A stretch of 36,327 nt of DNA from Candidatus Omnitrophota bacterium (GTDB lineage Bacteria > Omnitrophota > Gorgyraeia > Gygaellales > Profunditerraquicolaceae): contig JAQTTQ010000009.1 in the NCBI GenBank assembly GCA_028710685.1, positions 1 through 36,327 of the forward strand. The letters run 5' to 3'. Made by a program: the position numbers and the translations under genes. Below are positions 16,054 to 25,153 of the stretch, in pieces. The notes beneath the pieces were generated by a model. The model searched no databases and was not told the DNA's origin. It worked only from the letters and a program-made list of their open reading frames with translations. How positions within the stretch are numbered: position 1 is the stretch's first letter; each line of letters opens with the position of its first letter.

Positions 16054-17463
16054 ATGGAGCTGACCGCCGAACGTTTGAACCTTTACAGGTTTCTCACGTT
16101 AAAGTTAGCGGATGATGATTTGTACCCTCATTACCGTTATGGCGAGAATTTTACGCTTGATGAGATAAAGTTTTTCTGGCGTCGTACAGTAAAAATGATT
16201 CTGGATAAAAAAGCGCCGAAGAAATTAGGTTTGTATATTCACATTCCTTTTTGCCATCAGAAGTGTAATTATTGCATGTGCGATTCCTATGTTCCTTTTT
16301 CTTACGGCCAGGTTAGCGAGTACCTTGCTTTGCTTAAGAAAGAAATAGGCTATTTTTCGGACCTTTTTAAAGATGTTTCTTTTACCTCAATTTATTTCGG
16401 AGGAGGCAGTCCTTCGTTTTTGCGTCCTGTAGACCTGGATAATTTTCTTAGATTTATTTACGGGAGTTTTTCTTTTTCTCATGATTGCCAGGTTATTTTT
16501 GAAGGGACGCCTACCGATTTAAATGAGGAGTATATAGATCTTTTAATGCGGCATGGAGTGAACCGTTTTACGATAGGAGTTCAAAGTCTTGACTCTAAGG
16601 TAATAAGAAATATTAAGAGGCCGCAGACTAGGGAAAAATTCGTCAGGATCTTTAAATACCTGAGAAAATTAGGGGCCCCCTGGATAAATGTGGATTTAAT
16701 CGCCGGATTGGAAGGGCAGACTAAGGAATCTTTTGTCTCTGATGTTAAGCTGATGCTGGATTTAGGGGTAGATATGGTTCATGCCAGCGGCTTTTCTCCG
16801 TTACCGCATACTCCTTTCAGCAGGCAGGGAAAGAAGTTTACCCTTGAAAACGAAAGATTACGCGATGAGATGATGGAGGCCTTTGAGGAGATAACGAAGA
16901 ATAACACAGGGGCGAATGCATTGGAAGATGGCGCAGGATATAAGGATGGGGCAGAGAACCTGCAGGAAACCGATTTGCGTAAAGAAAACTCCTCTCTTTT
17001 AGGCATAGGTTATAGCGCCCAATCTCATGCCTTTGCGCAAGCCTGGTATGAGCATCCCTGTCTGACCCATTTAAAGAAAAGGCCAACTTATAATAAGCTG
17101 CCTTTGTTCAGGGGCGTAAGGAGTAGTTTAAAGGAGGAAATGATAAAATTTATTTATAATAACTTGCAAAGCGGTTTTTCCAGAAGGTTATTCCGTTCTC
17201 TCTTTGGCATGGACGCTACCAAAGTTTTTAAGCGGGAGTTTCTTCTTTTAAGTAAGCTAGGTAAGGTTAACATAAAAGGGGATAGGATTATTTTCCAGGT
17301 AGGGCCTGAACATCTTATTTATTCAAAAATCTTTTACAGCAAAAAGAGGCTGCGTGATATACTTAAGATCCATGGCCACAGTTATAGAGAAAATAAAGAT
17401 TACCGTAAGGAATTGGAGAGATTCTACCCGGAAATCTATCTTTCCCGCGAGAATATAGGATGA
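16054..17463 (+). CDS. HemN-like radical SAM protein (CX3CX2CXC)
   Basis: The motif LYIHIPFCHQKCNYCMC gives C67/C71/C74 plus a fourth Cys at 76. This CX3CX2CXC pattern is typical of HemN-type coproporphyrinogen dehydrogenases, which bind two SAM molecules, rather than of HemW (CX3CX2CXF). YFGGGSP, FTIGVQSLD and DLIAGLEGQTKESF complete the HemN/HemW core. The C-terminal wing-like part (about 330-460) carries GIGYSAQSHAFAQAW. Without other heme genes nearby I do not call it hemN. It is more likely a family member adapted to this pathway. AAAGGAG seven bases before the ATG is one of the few good ribosome-binding sites in the array, and the next gene overlaps by ATGA. Confidence 0.85.
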   Translation: MELTAERLNLYRFLTLKLADDDLYPHYRYGENFTLDEIKFFWRRTVKMILDKKAPKKLGLYIHIPFCHQKCNYCMCDSYVPFSYGQVSEYLALLKKEIGYFSDLFKDVSFTSIYFGGGSPSFLRPVDLDNFLRFIYGSFSFSHDCQVIFEGTPTDLNEEYIDLLMRHGVNRFTIGVQSLDSKVIRNIKRPQTREKFVRIFKYLRKLGAPWINVDLIAGLEGQTKESFVSDVKLMLDLGVDMVHASGFSPLPHTPFSRQGKKFTLENERLRDEMMEAFEEITKNNTGANALEDGAGYKDGAENLQETDLRKENSSLLGIGYSAQSHAFAQAWYEHPCLTHLKKRPTYNKLPLFRGVRSSLKEEMIKFIYNNLQSGFSRRLFRSLFGMDATKVFKREFLLLSKLGKVNIKGDRIIFQVGPEHLIYSKIFYSKKRLRDILKIHGHSYRENKDYRKELERFYPEIYLSRENIG

Positions 17464-18404
17464 GCAAGATGCTGCCCGATACCTTGATATTGATGGTGAC
17501 CTACAGGTGCAATCTCAACTGTATTTATTGCCCGGTTATAAAATCACGCAGTACTATGCCGTTTTATTTAGCCCAAAAGGCTTTGGATATTTTTGTTTCA
17601 CGCAACCCTTATTTAAAGAAAATAAGGTTTTTCGGAGGAGAGCCATTGATAAAATTTGATGTCATTAAGCAGGTGATAAACTCCTGCGGGAATATGGGTA
17701 AAGGCCGTATTTCCTTTGATTTAACTACCAATGGTACGTTGCTTAGTAAAGGAATATTAAAGTTTCTTGCGGATAATCCAAGGATTGAACTTATTCTCAG
17801 TCTTGACGGAGACTCAAGAACCCAGTCTTTGAATAAGGTTTCGCATAACCCCCGGGTTGTTCCCTATGACCTTCTGGTAAAAAAACTTCCCTTTTTGCTT
17901 AAGCTTCCGCTGGTTACGGTTAATATGGTAGCTGCGCCTAATCAGGTCAGGGAGTTTTTTAATAATTTTAACCATATTTTATCCCTTGGTTTCAAGCGTT
18001 TTAATTTCTTACCTGCTTATTATGTTACATGGAAGCAAGCGGAACTGAAGATTCTGCGAGGCGAGTTTAATAAGATCGCAAGCTCTATCATAAGGAATAA
18101 AAACGTATATGTTAAAAACCTGAGTTTTTGTAGTGAGACTGCGCTTTTTAATAATGCGGTAGTAGTGGACTGCAACGGAGATATCTTCTCAAATAATCTT
18201 ATTTTATCCAGGGCCTTCTTGGGGTTACGCAATAGGATGAAACTGGGGAATGTCAGAGATTTTAGAATCGATGATTTAAAGAAGGGTGAGGACTTGAGCT
18301 CTCTTATGGGAGGGGCAGCTTATAAAAAGATAATTAATGCTGCAGAGGCGCCGGATCGCATCCTTACCCATTTTGTGGAAAGGTTAAAATATGAAAAGAG
18401 TTGA
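17460..18404 (+). CDS. Stand-alone type B radical SAM protein
   Basis: This is a single type B module of 314 residues. It has C17/C21/C24 in VTYRCNLNCIYC, FFGGEPLIKFDVIKQV, TTNGTLL, LSLDG and a SPASM-like end (ETALFNNAVVVDCNGDIF, then LGNVRDF) without the usual Cys ligands. It lacks the RKxIxNN tail found in four other B modules and instead ends in a charged helix. It overlaps its upstream neighbour by ATGA and its downstream neighbour by 14 bases. Substrate is unknown. Likeness to the HxsB/anSME group rests on the GGEPLL box and SPASM-like fold only. Confidence 0.85.
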   Translation: MSKMLPDTLILMVTYRCNLNCIYCPVIKSRSTMPFYLAQKALDIFVSRNPYLKKIRFFGGEPLIKFDVIKQVINSCGNMGKGRISFDLTTNGTLLSKGILKFLADNPRIELILSLDGDSRTQSLNKVSHNPRVVPYDLLVKKLPFLLKLPLVTVNMVAAPNQVREFFNNFNHILSLGFKRFNFLPAYYVTWKQAELKILRGEFNKIASSIIRNKNVYVKNLSFCSETALFNNAVVVDCNGDIFSNNLILSRAFLGLRNRMKLGNVRDFRIDDLKKGEDLSSLMGGAAYKKIINAAEAPDRILTHFVERLKYEKS

Positions 18405-19284
18405 TGTTAAAACTAATTTTAATTGTAATAATCAATGCCGGTTTTGTGTGCAGGGCAATAAGCGCGAGCTTTACCCTCCAAAAACTACTAAAGAGGTAAA
18501 AGAAATACTCAGGCAATCCCGAAGAACGCATGAAGCGGTAGTCTTTACCGGAGGAGAAGTTACTATAAGGGAAGATATAATCGAGTTGGTGAAGTTTGCC
18601 CGTTTACTTGATTACCGCTTAATACAGATACAGAGCAACGGCAGGATGTTTTGTTACGAGAAATTCTGCGATGAGATAATTGCTGCCGGGGCAAATCAAT
18701 TTTCTCCGGCTTTGCACGGGCACATCCCCGCCCTTCATGATTTTCTTACTCGTTCAAAAGGGAGTTTTCTTCAGACTTTAACCGGCATAAGAAACCTTAA
18801 GAAGAGAAAACAGGATGTTATAGTTAATTGTGTGGTTACTAAGCCTAATTACCGGAATTTACCCGATATTGCCCGGCTTTTAGTGCATTGTAAGGTTAAT
18901 CAGTATCAATTTGCTTTTGTCCATGCAGGAGGTAGGGCAGGGGAAAATTTTGATGCCATCGTCCCCAGAAAGTCATTGGCAGTTCCTTTTATAAAGAAGG
19001 GTTTGGATATAGGCATAAAAGCAGGCATAAAGGTTATGGCTGAGGCCATACCATTTTGCCTTATGCAAGGATATGAAGATTATATCGCCGAGAAGTATAT
19101 TCCCAGTACAAAAATATATGATGCTGAGTCAGTGGTGGATGATTTTGCCCAAGTCAGGAAGAATGAGGGTAAGGCTAAGGGTCCGCTTTGTAAGAAGTGC
19201 AGTTGCTTTAATATCTGCGAAGGGCCATGGAAAGAGTACCCGCAAAAGTTTGGATGGGATGAATTTGTTGCGATAAAAGAATAA
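18391..19284 (+). CDS. Stand-alone type A radical SAM protein
   Basis: This is a complete single type A module of 297 residues, useful as a reference for the fused copies. C12/C16/C19 lie almost at the N-terminus (NFNCNNQCRFC). Then come FTGGEVT, QSNGRMF, PALHGHIPALHDFLTRSKGS and a C-terminal tail CKKCSCFNICEGPWKEYP. The HGH-x4-HD...GSF signature is known from MoaA-like radical SAM proteins such as the HxsC type, as far as I remember those families. The tail cysteines probably bind an auxiliary iron-sulfur cluster (inference). GGAAAGG seven bases upstream supports the ATG inside the preceding gene. Confidence 0.85.
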   Translation: MKRVDVKTNFNCNNQCRFCVQGNKRELYPPKTTKEVKEILRQSRRTHEAVVFTGGEVTIREDIIELVKFARLLDYRLIQIQSNGRMFCYEKFCDEIIAAGANQFSPALHGHIPALHDFLTRSKGSFLQTLTGIRNLKKRKQDVIVNCVVTKPNYRNLPDIARLLVHCKVNQYQFAFVHAGGRAGENFDAIVPRKSLAVPFIKKGLDIGIKAGIKVMAEAIPFCLMQGYEDYIAEKYIPSTKIYDAESVVDDFAQVRKNEGKAKGPLCKKCSCFNICEGPWKEYPQKFGWDEFVAIKE

Positions 19285-19296
19285 CTCTGTGTAAAG

Positions 19297-22032
19297 ATGA
19301 ATAACAGTTGTAAAAATTTGCATAAAGGATTTCCCGGGTTCATTTATTTCAGGCTTGCCAAAAGAAGCAAGGATTTGCCAAGGCCGTTGCTTTTGCGCCG
19401 GGCCCGAGAGTTTTCTCAGGTTAAGCCCCATCTTCAGAGAGAGAGGCCATCCTTAAACTTTATCAGGAAGGCGCCTGTAAAGGTTCTTCTGTTTAAGAAT
19501 ATTTTTAATTCTGCCGATAAAGAGCAAACCCGGGGTTTTTGCTCCGCATCTCTTTATTTAGCTTCCGGATTAAAGCGTAAGGGTATAGATGTTATCTTCT
19601 CGGAAGCAAAAATCCCGCTTGATAAAAACGATTCCCTATTTTTTAAAGAAGAAATTGAAAGAATTCTTTGTAAAGAGCAGAATATAAAGTTTATTTGTAT
19701 TTCGCTCTGCGAAGGCTTCTTTGAACAAGCCCGCGACTTGATAAAGTTTATTCGCGCAAGGACAAAGGCCTTTATTGCTGTGGGGGGCGTTATGCCTACC
19801 TTGACCCCGGAGCATGTTTTTGTGCATTTACCGGAATGTAATTGCCTTATAAGGGGAGCGGGAGAGGATGTATTGCCGCGATTAGTCGAGCTTTTGTCCA
19901 ACAAGGATATCGACTCCAATTTCACAGAGGAAGAGCTGGGTTTATTTTCCGGGTTTAACGGTTTTCTATTCCATTCCAGGCGTGTCTTTATTTCTTCCGG
20001 GTTAAATATTATTAATGCGCCTCTTAATTACGATGATTCTTTGCTGGATTTGAATTTCTTAAATAAAGAAGATGTAAAAGACGGGCTGAACCTTTTTACC
20101 TCCAGAGGATGCTATAACTGCTGTACTTTCTGTACTTCTTTTGGCAAGGGCAAATTGCTCGCTAAGAGCTTTACAGAGTTTAAGAAAATTATCGCAAATT
20201 ACCTAAAAAGGCTTAATGAAGTTTTTGGTGATAAAATTCCCGCTTCAGCCCTTATGCTTGCTTTCCATGATGATGATTTTCTTGCCGATCATAAGAGGGC
20301 AGGGGAGATTTTTTCTTATTTATTAAAACAGCCAGTTAGAATTGATTTCTTTCAGACCGGCATTAATTCATTCTTCAAGCGTAGGAAAGAGGGATATTTA
20401 CAGGCTCTTGATAGAGGTTTAATAGAAGCCATCTCCCCGGAAATATTTGTTAAAGGTAAAAAAAGGAATCTTTATATCGGCACGGAGAATTTTTCTAATC
20501 CAGAACTTATCCGGCTGGGTAAGGGGTATGAATTCAAAAAGGTAGAAAAAGTCGTAGCTGCTTTATCCAAGAAGAAGATATACCAGAGCCACCATTTAAT
20601 TTTAAGTAACCAGTTAACGGGTATTTCGGACCTTTTAGAGAATTTGCTGAAAATATCCGTTTTGAGGATAAAGTATAATGAGTTTTTCAATATTCTAACG
20701 CCTATTATCCCTTATCTGGTTTCTTTTTACCCTTCCTTAAGCTATAGAAATATTATTTTTTCCCGTAAGGCTAAAATGCTTAATATAAGGCGTAAGCTGT
20801 CCATAAAAGGATATCCCGAATATGATTATCCTCTGGTAGATAACGATATCCCTATTGATGAGGCCGTAAGGGAGATGGTCCCGTTTGTCTATAATTTATT
20901 TTTACGATTTAAAGATTATTCCCGGGTCTTTGAAGAGGCATTTTCTGCGCTCTTGTTTTTAAGGGAAAAACTGCCCTCTAGCAGGAGTAAGATAAATTAT
21001 GTAGTCAGGGATTATAAGAATTATCCCGAAGTTATTTTACGTGAAACCGGCGTAAGGGTCTGCGCCGATAGAAACAACCTCCAGCTTATGATTACGCGCA
21101 GATGCCAGTTGGACTGCAGCTATTGCCCCATAATAAAAAAGAATATTGATATGGATGAGGCAACCCTGTTTAAGGCGATTGATTTATTGTTTACTTCTTC
21201 CGGCAATGAAGTCCGTATAGACTTTACCGGTGGAGAGCCGTTACTTCGTTTTGACCTGGTAAAAAAGGGGGTAGGGTATGCTAAGGCTAAAGCCATTAAA
21301 TCAAAGAAGCATGTTTCTTTTTATATGGTCACTAATCTTATCGCCCTGACCGAAGAAAAAGCGGATTTTATCGCTGGTGAAGATTTCTTCCTTGAGCTTT
21401 CGGTAGATGGAGAGGAAAGATTCCATAATTGCTATAAGCTTTCAAGGGATAAGAAGATTAATCCATACCGGGTAACTACTGCTAACCTGAATATGATATT
21501 TTCGCGCGGAATAGATAACTATGCGGTTATGGTCGCTAATCCTGCCATAATCCGGCATTTGTATAGTAATTTTAATCATTTACTTAAGCTGGGTTTCAGT
21601 AATATCGGGATTAATTATGCCCTTTGTTCTTTGTGGCAAGATAAACCTCGAAGTGAGTTCTTCCGGCAGACAGATAAGATAATTAATGAGTTTGCGCCAT
21701 ATTTAAAGAGCGGAAAGATAAAATTGAGCAACTTAGGCTCGCGCTCTGAGCCGGCGGTTCTAAATAATGAAATCATGGTAAATAGCGACGGAAAAGTTTA
21801 TTGTTTATCTGATTGGCTTTTTGAAAAAAGCGGACATACCAATATCCTGCCATTGGGTAAAGTGGGGGGCTTCAAAAGTATCAGCGAGCTTTCTTTTGCT
21901 AAACCCCTGCAGCTTTTAAGGATGCTTGATGGCCACAACCTTTATCAGCGTAAGATCATCTTTAATAATATTGAAATGGGGATGATAGCCGATAATTATT
22001 TTAAATCATGGAAAAAGCGGTTGAATTTATAA
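19297..22032 (+). CDS. Fusion of B12-binding-type radical SAM protein and type B radical SAM module, 911 aa
   Basis: After a basic 55-residue lead, residues about 60-200 form a cobalamin-binding-type Rossmann domain (VGGVMPTLTPEHV, then RGAGEDVLPRLVELL). The first radical SAM core follows with C272-x3-C276-x2-C279 in SRGCYNCCTFC; the extra Cys275 is unusual. A mixed helical linker (about 480-590) leads to a type B module: C603/C607/C610, FTGGEPLLRFDLVKKG and a SPASM-like end with SEPAVLNNEIM and GKVYC. It finishes with YQRKIIFNNIEMG near the C-terminus. It parallels the first gene of the array, but there the B12 protein is fused to a type A module. The gap to the upstream gene is 12 bases. 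No ribosome-binding site is evident. Confidence 0.85.
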   Translation: MNNSCKNLHKGFPGFIYFRLAKRSKDLPRPLLLRRAREFSQVKPHLQRERPSLNFIRKAPVKVLLFKNIFNSADKEQTRGFCSASLYLASGLKRKGIDVIFSEAKIPLDKNDSLFFKEEIERILCKEQNIKFICISLCEGFFEQARDLIKFIRARTKAFIAVGGVMPTLTPEHVFVHLPECNCLIRGAGEDVLPRLVELLSNKDIDSNFTEEELGLFSGFNGFLFHSRRVFISSGLNIINAPLNYDDSLLDLNFLNKEDVKDGLNLFTSRGCYNCCTFCTSFGKGKLLAKSFTEFKKIIANYLKRLNEVFGDKIPASALMLAFHDDDFLADHKRAGEIFSYLLKQPVRIDFFQTGINSFFKRRKEGYLQALDRGLIEAISPEIFVKGKKRNLYIGTENFSNPELIRLGKGYEFKKVEKVVAALSKKKIYQSHHLILSNQLTGISDLLENLLKISVLRIKYNEFFNILTPIIPYLVSFYPSLSYRNIIFSRKAKMLNIRRKLSIKGYPEYDYPLVDNDIPIDEAVREMVPFVYNLFLRFKDYSRVFEEAFSALLFLREKLPSSRSKINYVVRDYKNYPEVILRETGVRVCADRNNLQLMITRRCQLDCSYCPIIKKNIDMDEATLFKAIDLLFTSSGNEVRIDFTGGEPLLRFDLVKKGVGYAKAKAIKSKKHVSFYMVTNLIALTEEKADFIAGEDFFLELSVDGEERFHNCYKLSRDKKINPYRVTTANLNMIFSRGIDNYAVMVANPAIIRHLYSNFNHLLKLGFSNIGINYALCSLWQDKPRSEFFRQTDKIINEFAPYLKSGKIKLSNLGSRSEPAVLNNEIMVNSDGKVYCLSDWLFEKSGHTNILPLGKVGGFKSISELSFAKPLQLLRMLDGHNLYQRKIIFNNIEMGMIADNYFKSWKKRLNL

Positions 22033-23252
22033 TTAATTCTTATCTTTCCTCGCCCTATAAGCGCAAATTGGATTATCTGGATAATTTCCTATTTTCGCTT
22101 TTATTCAGAAAAGAAAACCTCCTGCTTAGAAACCCTGGTAGTAAGAGCGCAAAAGAAATAGAGGGGTTTTTGGGTAAATATTATGACTATAGGGATATGA
22201 TATATAAGAGGATGATTAAGCTTAACCCGGGAAGGGAAAATAAGCTGATTGAGGATATTTATCTTCCTCCTGACCGGCTGGTTTTTCTCTTAACCCATAA
22301 TTGCCAATTAAGGTGTAAATATTGCAGGGTAAGGAAATTTACCGCTTCAATGGATAGGGATGTTTTATTTAAGGGAATTGATTTGCTTTTGACTTCAAAT
22401 GCCGATGAATTACAGGTACAGTTTTTTGGAGGGGAGCCTTTGCTTAAATACGGCCTTTTGAAGAAGGCGGTTGAATATACAAATAAAGCCAGGCTTAATA
22501 ATAAAAAGTCCGTAAGCTTCTTGCTTACTAGTAACGGGATTGAGCTAACAAAGGAGAAAGTAGATTTCTTTAGAAAGCATAATTTCACGGTTGAGTTTAG
22601 TATAGACGGTGAAATTAAAAACCAGCTTAGTTCCAGAAAGTCACCTAACGGTATTAACTATTATGCTAAGATGTTGAGTAACTTTAACTACCTTAAGAAG
22701 TCGCGCCTTCCTTATTATTCAATAAGCGTGTTCATGCCGGAGAATGTATCAAATATGTTTGAAAGTTTTCTGTCTCTGGTTAATTCCGGATTTGAAAGGC
22801 TGCAGATTAATTATGCCTTAGGTGTTTTCTGGGATAAGAAGGCAAGCCATATGCTTTTTAACCAAACCAGGAAGGTAATAGACTTTGTCAGAAAAAACAA
22901 GAATATAGAGTTTATTAATTTAAGCAGTATGCGCAAAGAACCTGTTGTCTTGAATGCTGAGTTAACCCTTGACTGTGACGGCGGAATATACCTTGAATCC
23001 GGAATATGCCTGGAAGAGGATTTTGCAGCTATGAAGGATAAGTTTAAAGTTTCCAGCATTAAAACAGCAAAGAATATTAATTTGCTATCAACCTCTGATT
23101 TCCGTAATTTCTACAATCTTTCCAGGGTATACGGCAGGGTTAGCCCGCTTTTTAGGAAGATAATAGTCAATAATATTAAGCTGGGAAGTGAATACGGAAA
23201 GTTGTTAGAATATGAACAAGGTAGAGGATCCCGTAGTGAAAAAGAAGATTAA
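22008..23252 (+). CDS. Type B radical SAM protein with 90-residue helical N-terminal extension
   Basis: Residues 1-90 are a helical, charged extension without Cys. The type B core follows: C99/C103/C106 in THNCQLRCKYC, FFGGEPLLKYGLLKKA, LLTSNG, FSIDG, and a SPASM-like end (KEPVVLNAELTLDCDGGIYL) that lacks the Cys after IY. The tail FRKIIVNNIKLGSEYG matches other B modules. The extension resembles in length and character the linkers before B modules in the fused proteins, so it may belong to this module type. It overlaps its upstream neighbour by 25 bases and the following U32 gene by 41 bases. Strong coupling is likely. Confidence 0.85.
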   Translation: MEKAVEFIINSYLSSPYKRKLDYLDNFLFSLLFRKENLLLRNPGSKSAKEIEGFLGKYYDYRDMIYKRMIKLNPGRENKLIEDIYLPPDRLVFLLTHNCQLRCKYCRVRKFTASMDRDVLFKGIDLLLTSNADELQVQFFGGEPLLKYGLLKKAVEYTNKARLNNKKSVSFLLTSNGIELTKEKVDFFRKHNFTVEFSIDGEIKNQLSSRKSPNGINYYAKMLSNFNYLKKSRLPYYSISVFMPENVSNMFESFLSLVNSGFERLQINYALGVFWDKKASHMLFNQTRKVIDFVRKNKNIEFINLSSMRKEPVVLNAELTLDCDGGIYLESGICLEEDFAAMKDKFKVSSIKTAKNINLLSTSDFRNFYNLSRVYGRVSPLFRKIIVNNIKLGSEYGKLLEYEQGRGSRSEKED

Positions 23253-24237
23253 GTTTTCTATTCCCTATAACGGGGACTTAAAACTGGTAAAAGAAGCTAT
23301 ATCCTCCGGCCAGGTGTATGAAGTTTATTTTGCCGGGCCGCAAGGATTGGACTTCTCTGATTCCTTCGAGAACCATTTGTTTCATTCCCTGAAGCAGATT
23401 ATTGCTTTACTCGATTACTGCCGCAAAAGCCACGTAAAAACTAGCCTTCTGGTAAATAAGAAGATTATGTTCTTCGAAGACTTAAAGAAGATAGAATCTT
23501 CCATCAGCAGGCTCTTGGGGGAGGGGGGAGTTGATTCTTTAACAGTAACCGATACTTTTCTTGTGCCGTTCCTTAAGGAAAAGTTTCCTTCGATAGAATT
23601 ACAGTCTTCCATATACCTGGGGATAGATAGCGTACATAAGGCAAGAGAGGCTTTAAAGATGGGGTTTTCTCTTTTAGGGCTTGATCCTTCGGTTAACCGC
23701 AGAGGAGAGGAACTGAAGAGAATTATGGGCCTGAAAAAAGTTTTTCCCGAAATGAAGGTAAAGCTTCTGGGGATACTTACCTGTTACAGTAATTGTTTTT
23801 TCGCCTCGACGCACAGCCAACTTCCTGTCTTACTTGGGGCCTTGAATAAATCCTCTCTTAGAGGATGTGACATCTTGGGAAAGAGAATAAGCCCTTTTCT
23901 CTGCCACTATCAGAGCGAGGATATATCCGATGAGCTTAAGCGCCCGTTCATCCGGCCGGAGGATATATCGTATTATGAAAATAATTGCCTTGCGGATTAT
24001 ATAAAAATAGCCTATCGTGATGAAGATAGCCGCATTCTTAGAGAAAAATATACGGCTTATTTTAACCGTTCTTATAAAGGTAATTTGTTTTTGTTGATGG
24101 ATTCTACGAAACACAGCAAGATCTATTGCGACAATAAAGAAATCCCTAAGGGTTTTATTCGCAAGGTAATGAATTGCGATAAAGACTGCCACACCTGTTC
24201 CTATTGCAGGAGGCTGGCTCTTAGGCTGATTAAATAA
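23212..24237 (+). CDS. U32-family (collagenase-like) protein, probable 4Fe-4S protein
   Basis: The sequence shows the U32 TIM-barrel course: DSLTVTDTFLVPFLKEKFPS, ELQSSIYLGIDS, GFSLLGLDPSVNR and later FIRPEDISYYE. Four Cys at 191, 195, 219 and 231 can ligate the iron-sulfur cluster known in UbiU/UbiV-type U32 proteins. A Cys-rich end (CDKDCHTCSYC) adds four more. Named a peptidase by tradition, several U32 members instead act in oxygen-independent hydroxylation or RNA modification. In this context a partner role for radical SAM enzymes is likelier than proteolysis. Start: the ATG used here has no ribosome-binding site. GTG at 23236 follows AGAGG by eight bases and gives MKKKIKFSIP, a good alternative. 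Confidence 0.8.
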   Translation: MNKVEDPVVKKKIKFSIPYNGDLKLVKEAISSGQVYEVYFAGPQGLDFSDSFENHLFHSLKQIIALLDYCRKSHVKTSLLVNKKIMFFEDLKKIESSISRLLGEGGVDSLTVTDTFLVPFLKEKFPSIELQSSIYLGIDSVHKAREALKMGFSLLGLDPSVNRRGEELKRIMGLKKVFPEMKVKLLGILTCYSNCFFASTHSQLPVLLGALNKSSLRGCDILGKRISPFLCHYQSEDISDELKRPFIRPEDISYYENNCLADYIKIAYRDEDSRILREKYTAYFNRSYKGNLFLLMDSTKHSKIYCDNKEIPKGFIRKVMNCDKDCHTCSYCRRLALRLIK

Positions 24238-25151
24238 TGAAAAGGCTTGAATTTCATATATCCTATAAATGCCCGAATAATTGCTCTTTCTGCAGCGAGG
24301 GAGATCAGCTTAAGAAATTCAAAGGTACCTTTGTAAGCAAAGAAGCGATACTTAAGCATTTAGGGCGGTTTGCGCATCATGGTTTTAACCATCTCACCTT
24401 GACCGGAGGAGAGCCTACATTGCATCCGGATTTCCTTGAGATAATAAGATTTGCCTCTCTTTCGGGGTATAAGACCTATGTCAGCTCTAACGGGGGGCTC
24501 TTTGCCCGGAAATCTTTCTGCCTTAAAGCCCTGCCTTATCTTGACGAGGTCTCTTTCTCTTTGCACGGGGACAGCGCCCGTTTACATGATAGTCTTACAA
24601 ACAATCCGGGAAGTTTCTTAAGGTTGCGTAAGGCTTTTGCCAACATAAAAGAAGGTAAGAAAAAAGTATTTGTCTTCGTCAATATCGTGGCTACCCTTAA
24701 AAACCTGCCTTATCTTAAGAATATAATTGATTTTGCCGCAGACTCAGTTTCTGCAAAACAGGTTTTAATCTCTGCGGTAGCCCCGGAAGGCGCAGGAAAG
24801 GATAATTTCCTTAGGCTCACTATTCCTTTAAGGGAGATGGCTAAGCATCTTTCGCTTCTGGTAGATACGGCCTATCGCAGGAAAATGCGGATAAGGTTCT
24901 TCGGGGTACCGATGTGCTCGCTGGGTAAGTTTTTCGGTTTCTCTAATGATGCCTATTGGTCTTCCAGGACAACTATTGAGTTGTGGCGTAATCTTGGGCA
25001 TGAATTTCTTAAGGTGACAAAAAGTTATAAGCCGGTGCGCAATAGAATTAAAGTCCGTAAGTGCCTTAGGTGTGCGGTAAGAAATATATGCGGCGGGGTT
25101 TTTAGAGAATACGTAGTTAAATTCGGGACTGAGGAGATTCATCCCTTCTAA
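24237..25151 (+). CDS. Stand-alone type A radical SAM protein
   Basis: Single type A module of 304 residues. C12/C16/C19 (ISYKCPNNCSFC) have the same spacing from the N-terminus as in the protein at 18391-19284. LTGGEPTLHPDF, VSSNGG and FSLHGDSARLHDSLTNNPGS follow. The tail is KCLRCAVRNICGGVFREY. All expected residues are intact, so the enzyme is probably active. The start shares one base with the stop of the U32 gene (TAATG), and the HemW-like gene follows after two bases. Confidence 0.85.
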   Translation: MKRLEFHISYKCPNNCSFCSEGDQLKKFKGTFVSKEAILKHLGRFAHHGFNHLTLTGGEPTLHPDFLEIIRFASLSGYKTYVSSNGGLFARKSFCLKALPYLDEVSFSLHGDSARLHDSLTNNPGSFLRLRKAFANIKEGKKKVFVFVNIVATLKNLPYLKNIIDFAADSVSAKQVLISAVAPEGAGKDNFLRLTIPLREMAKHLSLLVDTAYRRKMRIRFFGVPMCSLGKFFGFSNDAYWSSRTTIELWRNLGHEFLKVTKSYKPVRNRIKVRKCLRCAVRNICGGVFREYVVKFGTEEIHPF

Positions 25152-25153
25152 AT

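Noticed and set aside
16054-17463. Naming this gene hemN, or the one at 25154 hemW
   Set aside because: Cys patterns fit the superfamily, but location inside the radical SAM array and absence of any heme gene make a heme role unproven. Only 'like' is used.
19129-19431. Minus-strand frame across the junction of two array genes
   Set aside because: Both plus-strand genes are coding through their ends with clear Cys motifs. The antisense frame has no initiation signal or domain.
23212-24237. Collagenase or other protease activity for the U32 protein
   Set aside because: Family name is historical, the four conserved Cys point to an iron-sulfur protein, and no protease partner or substrate is seen.
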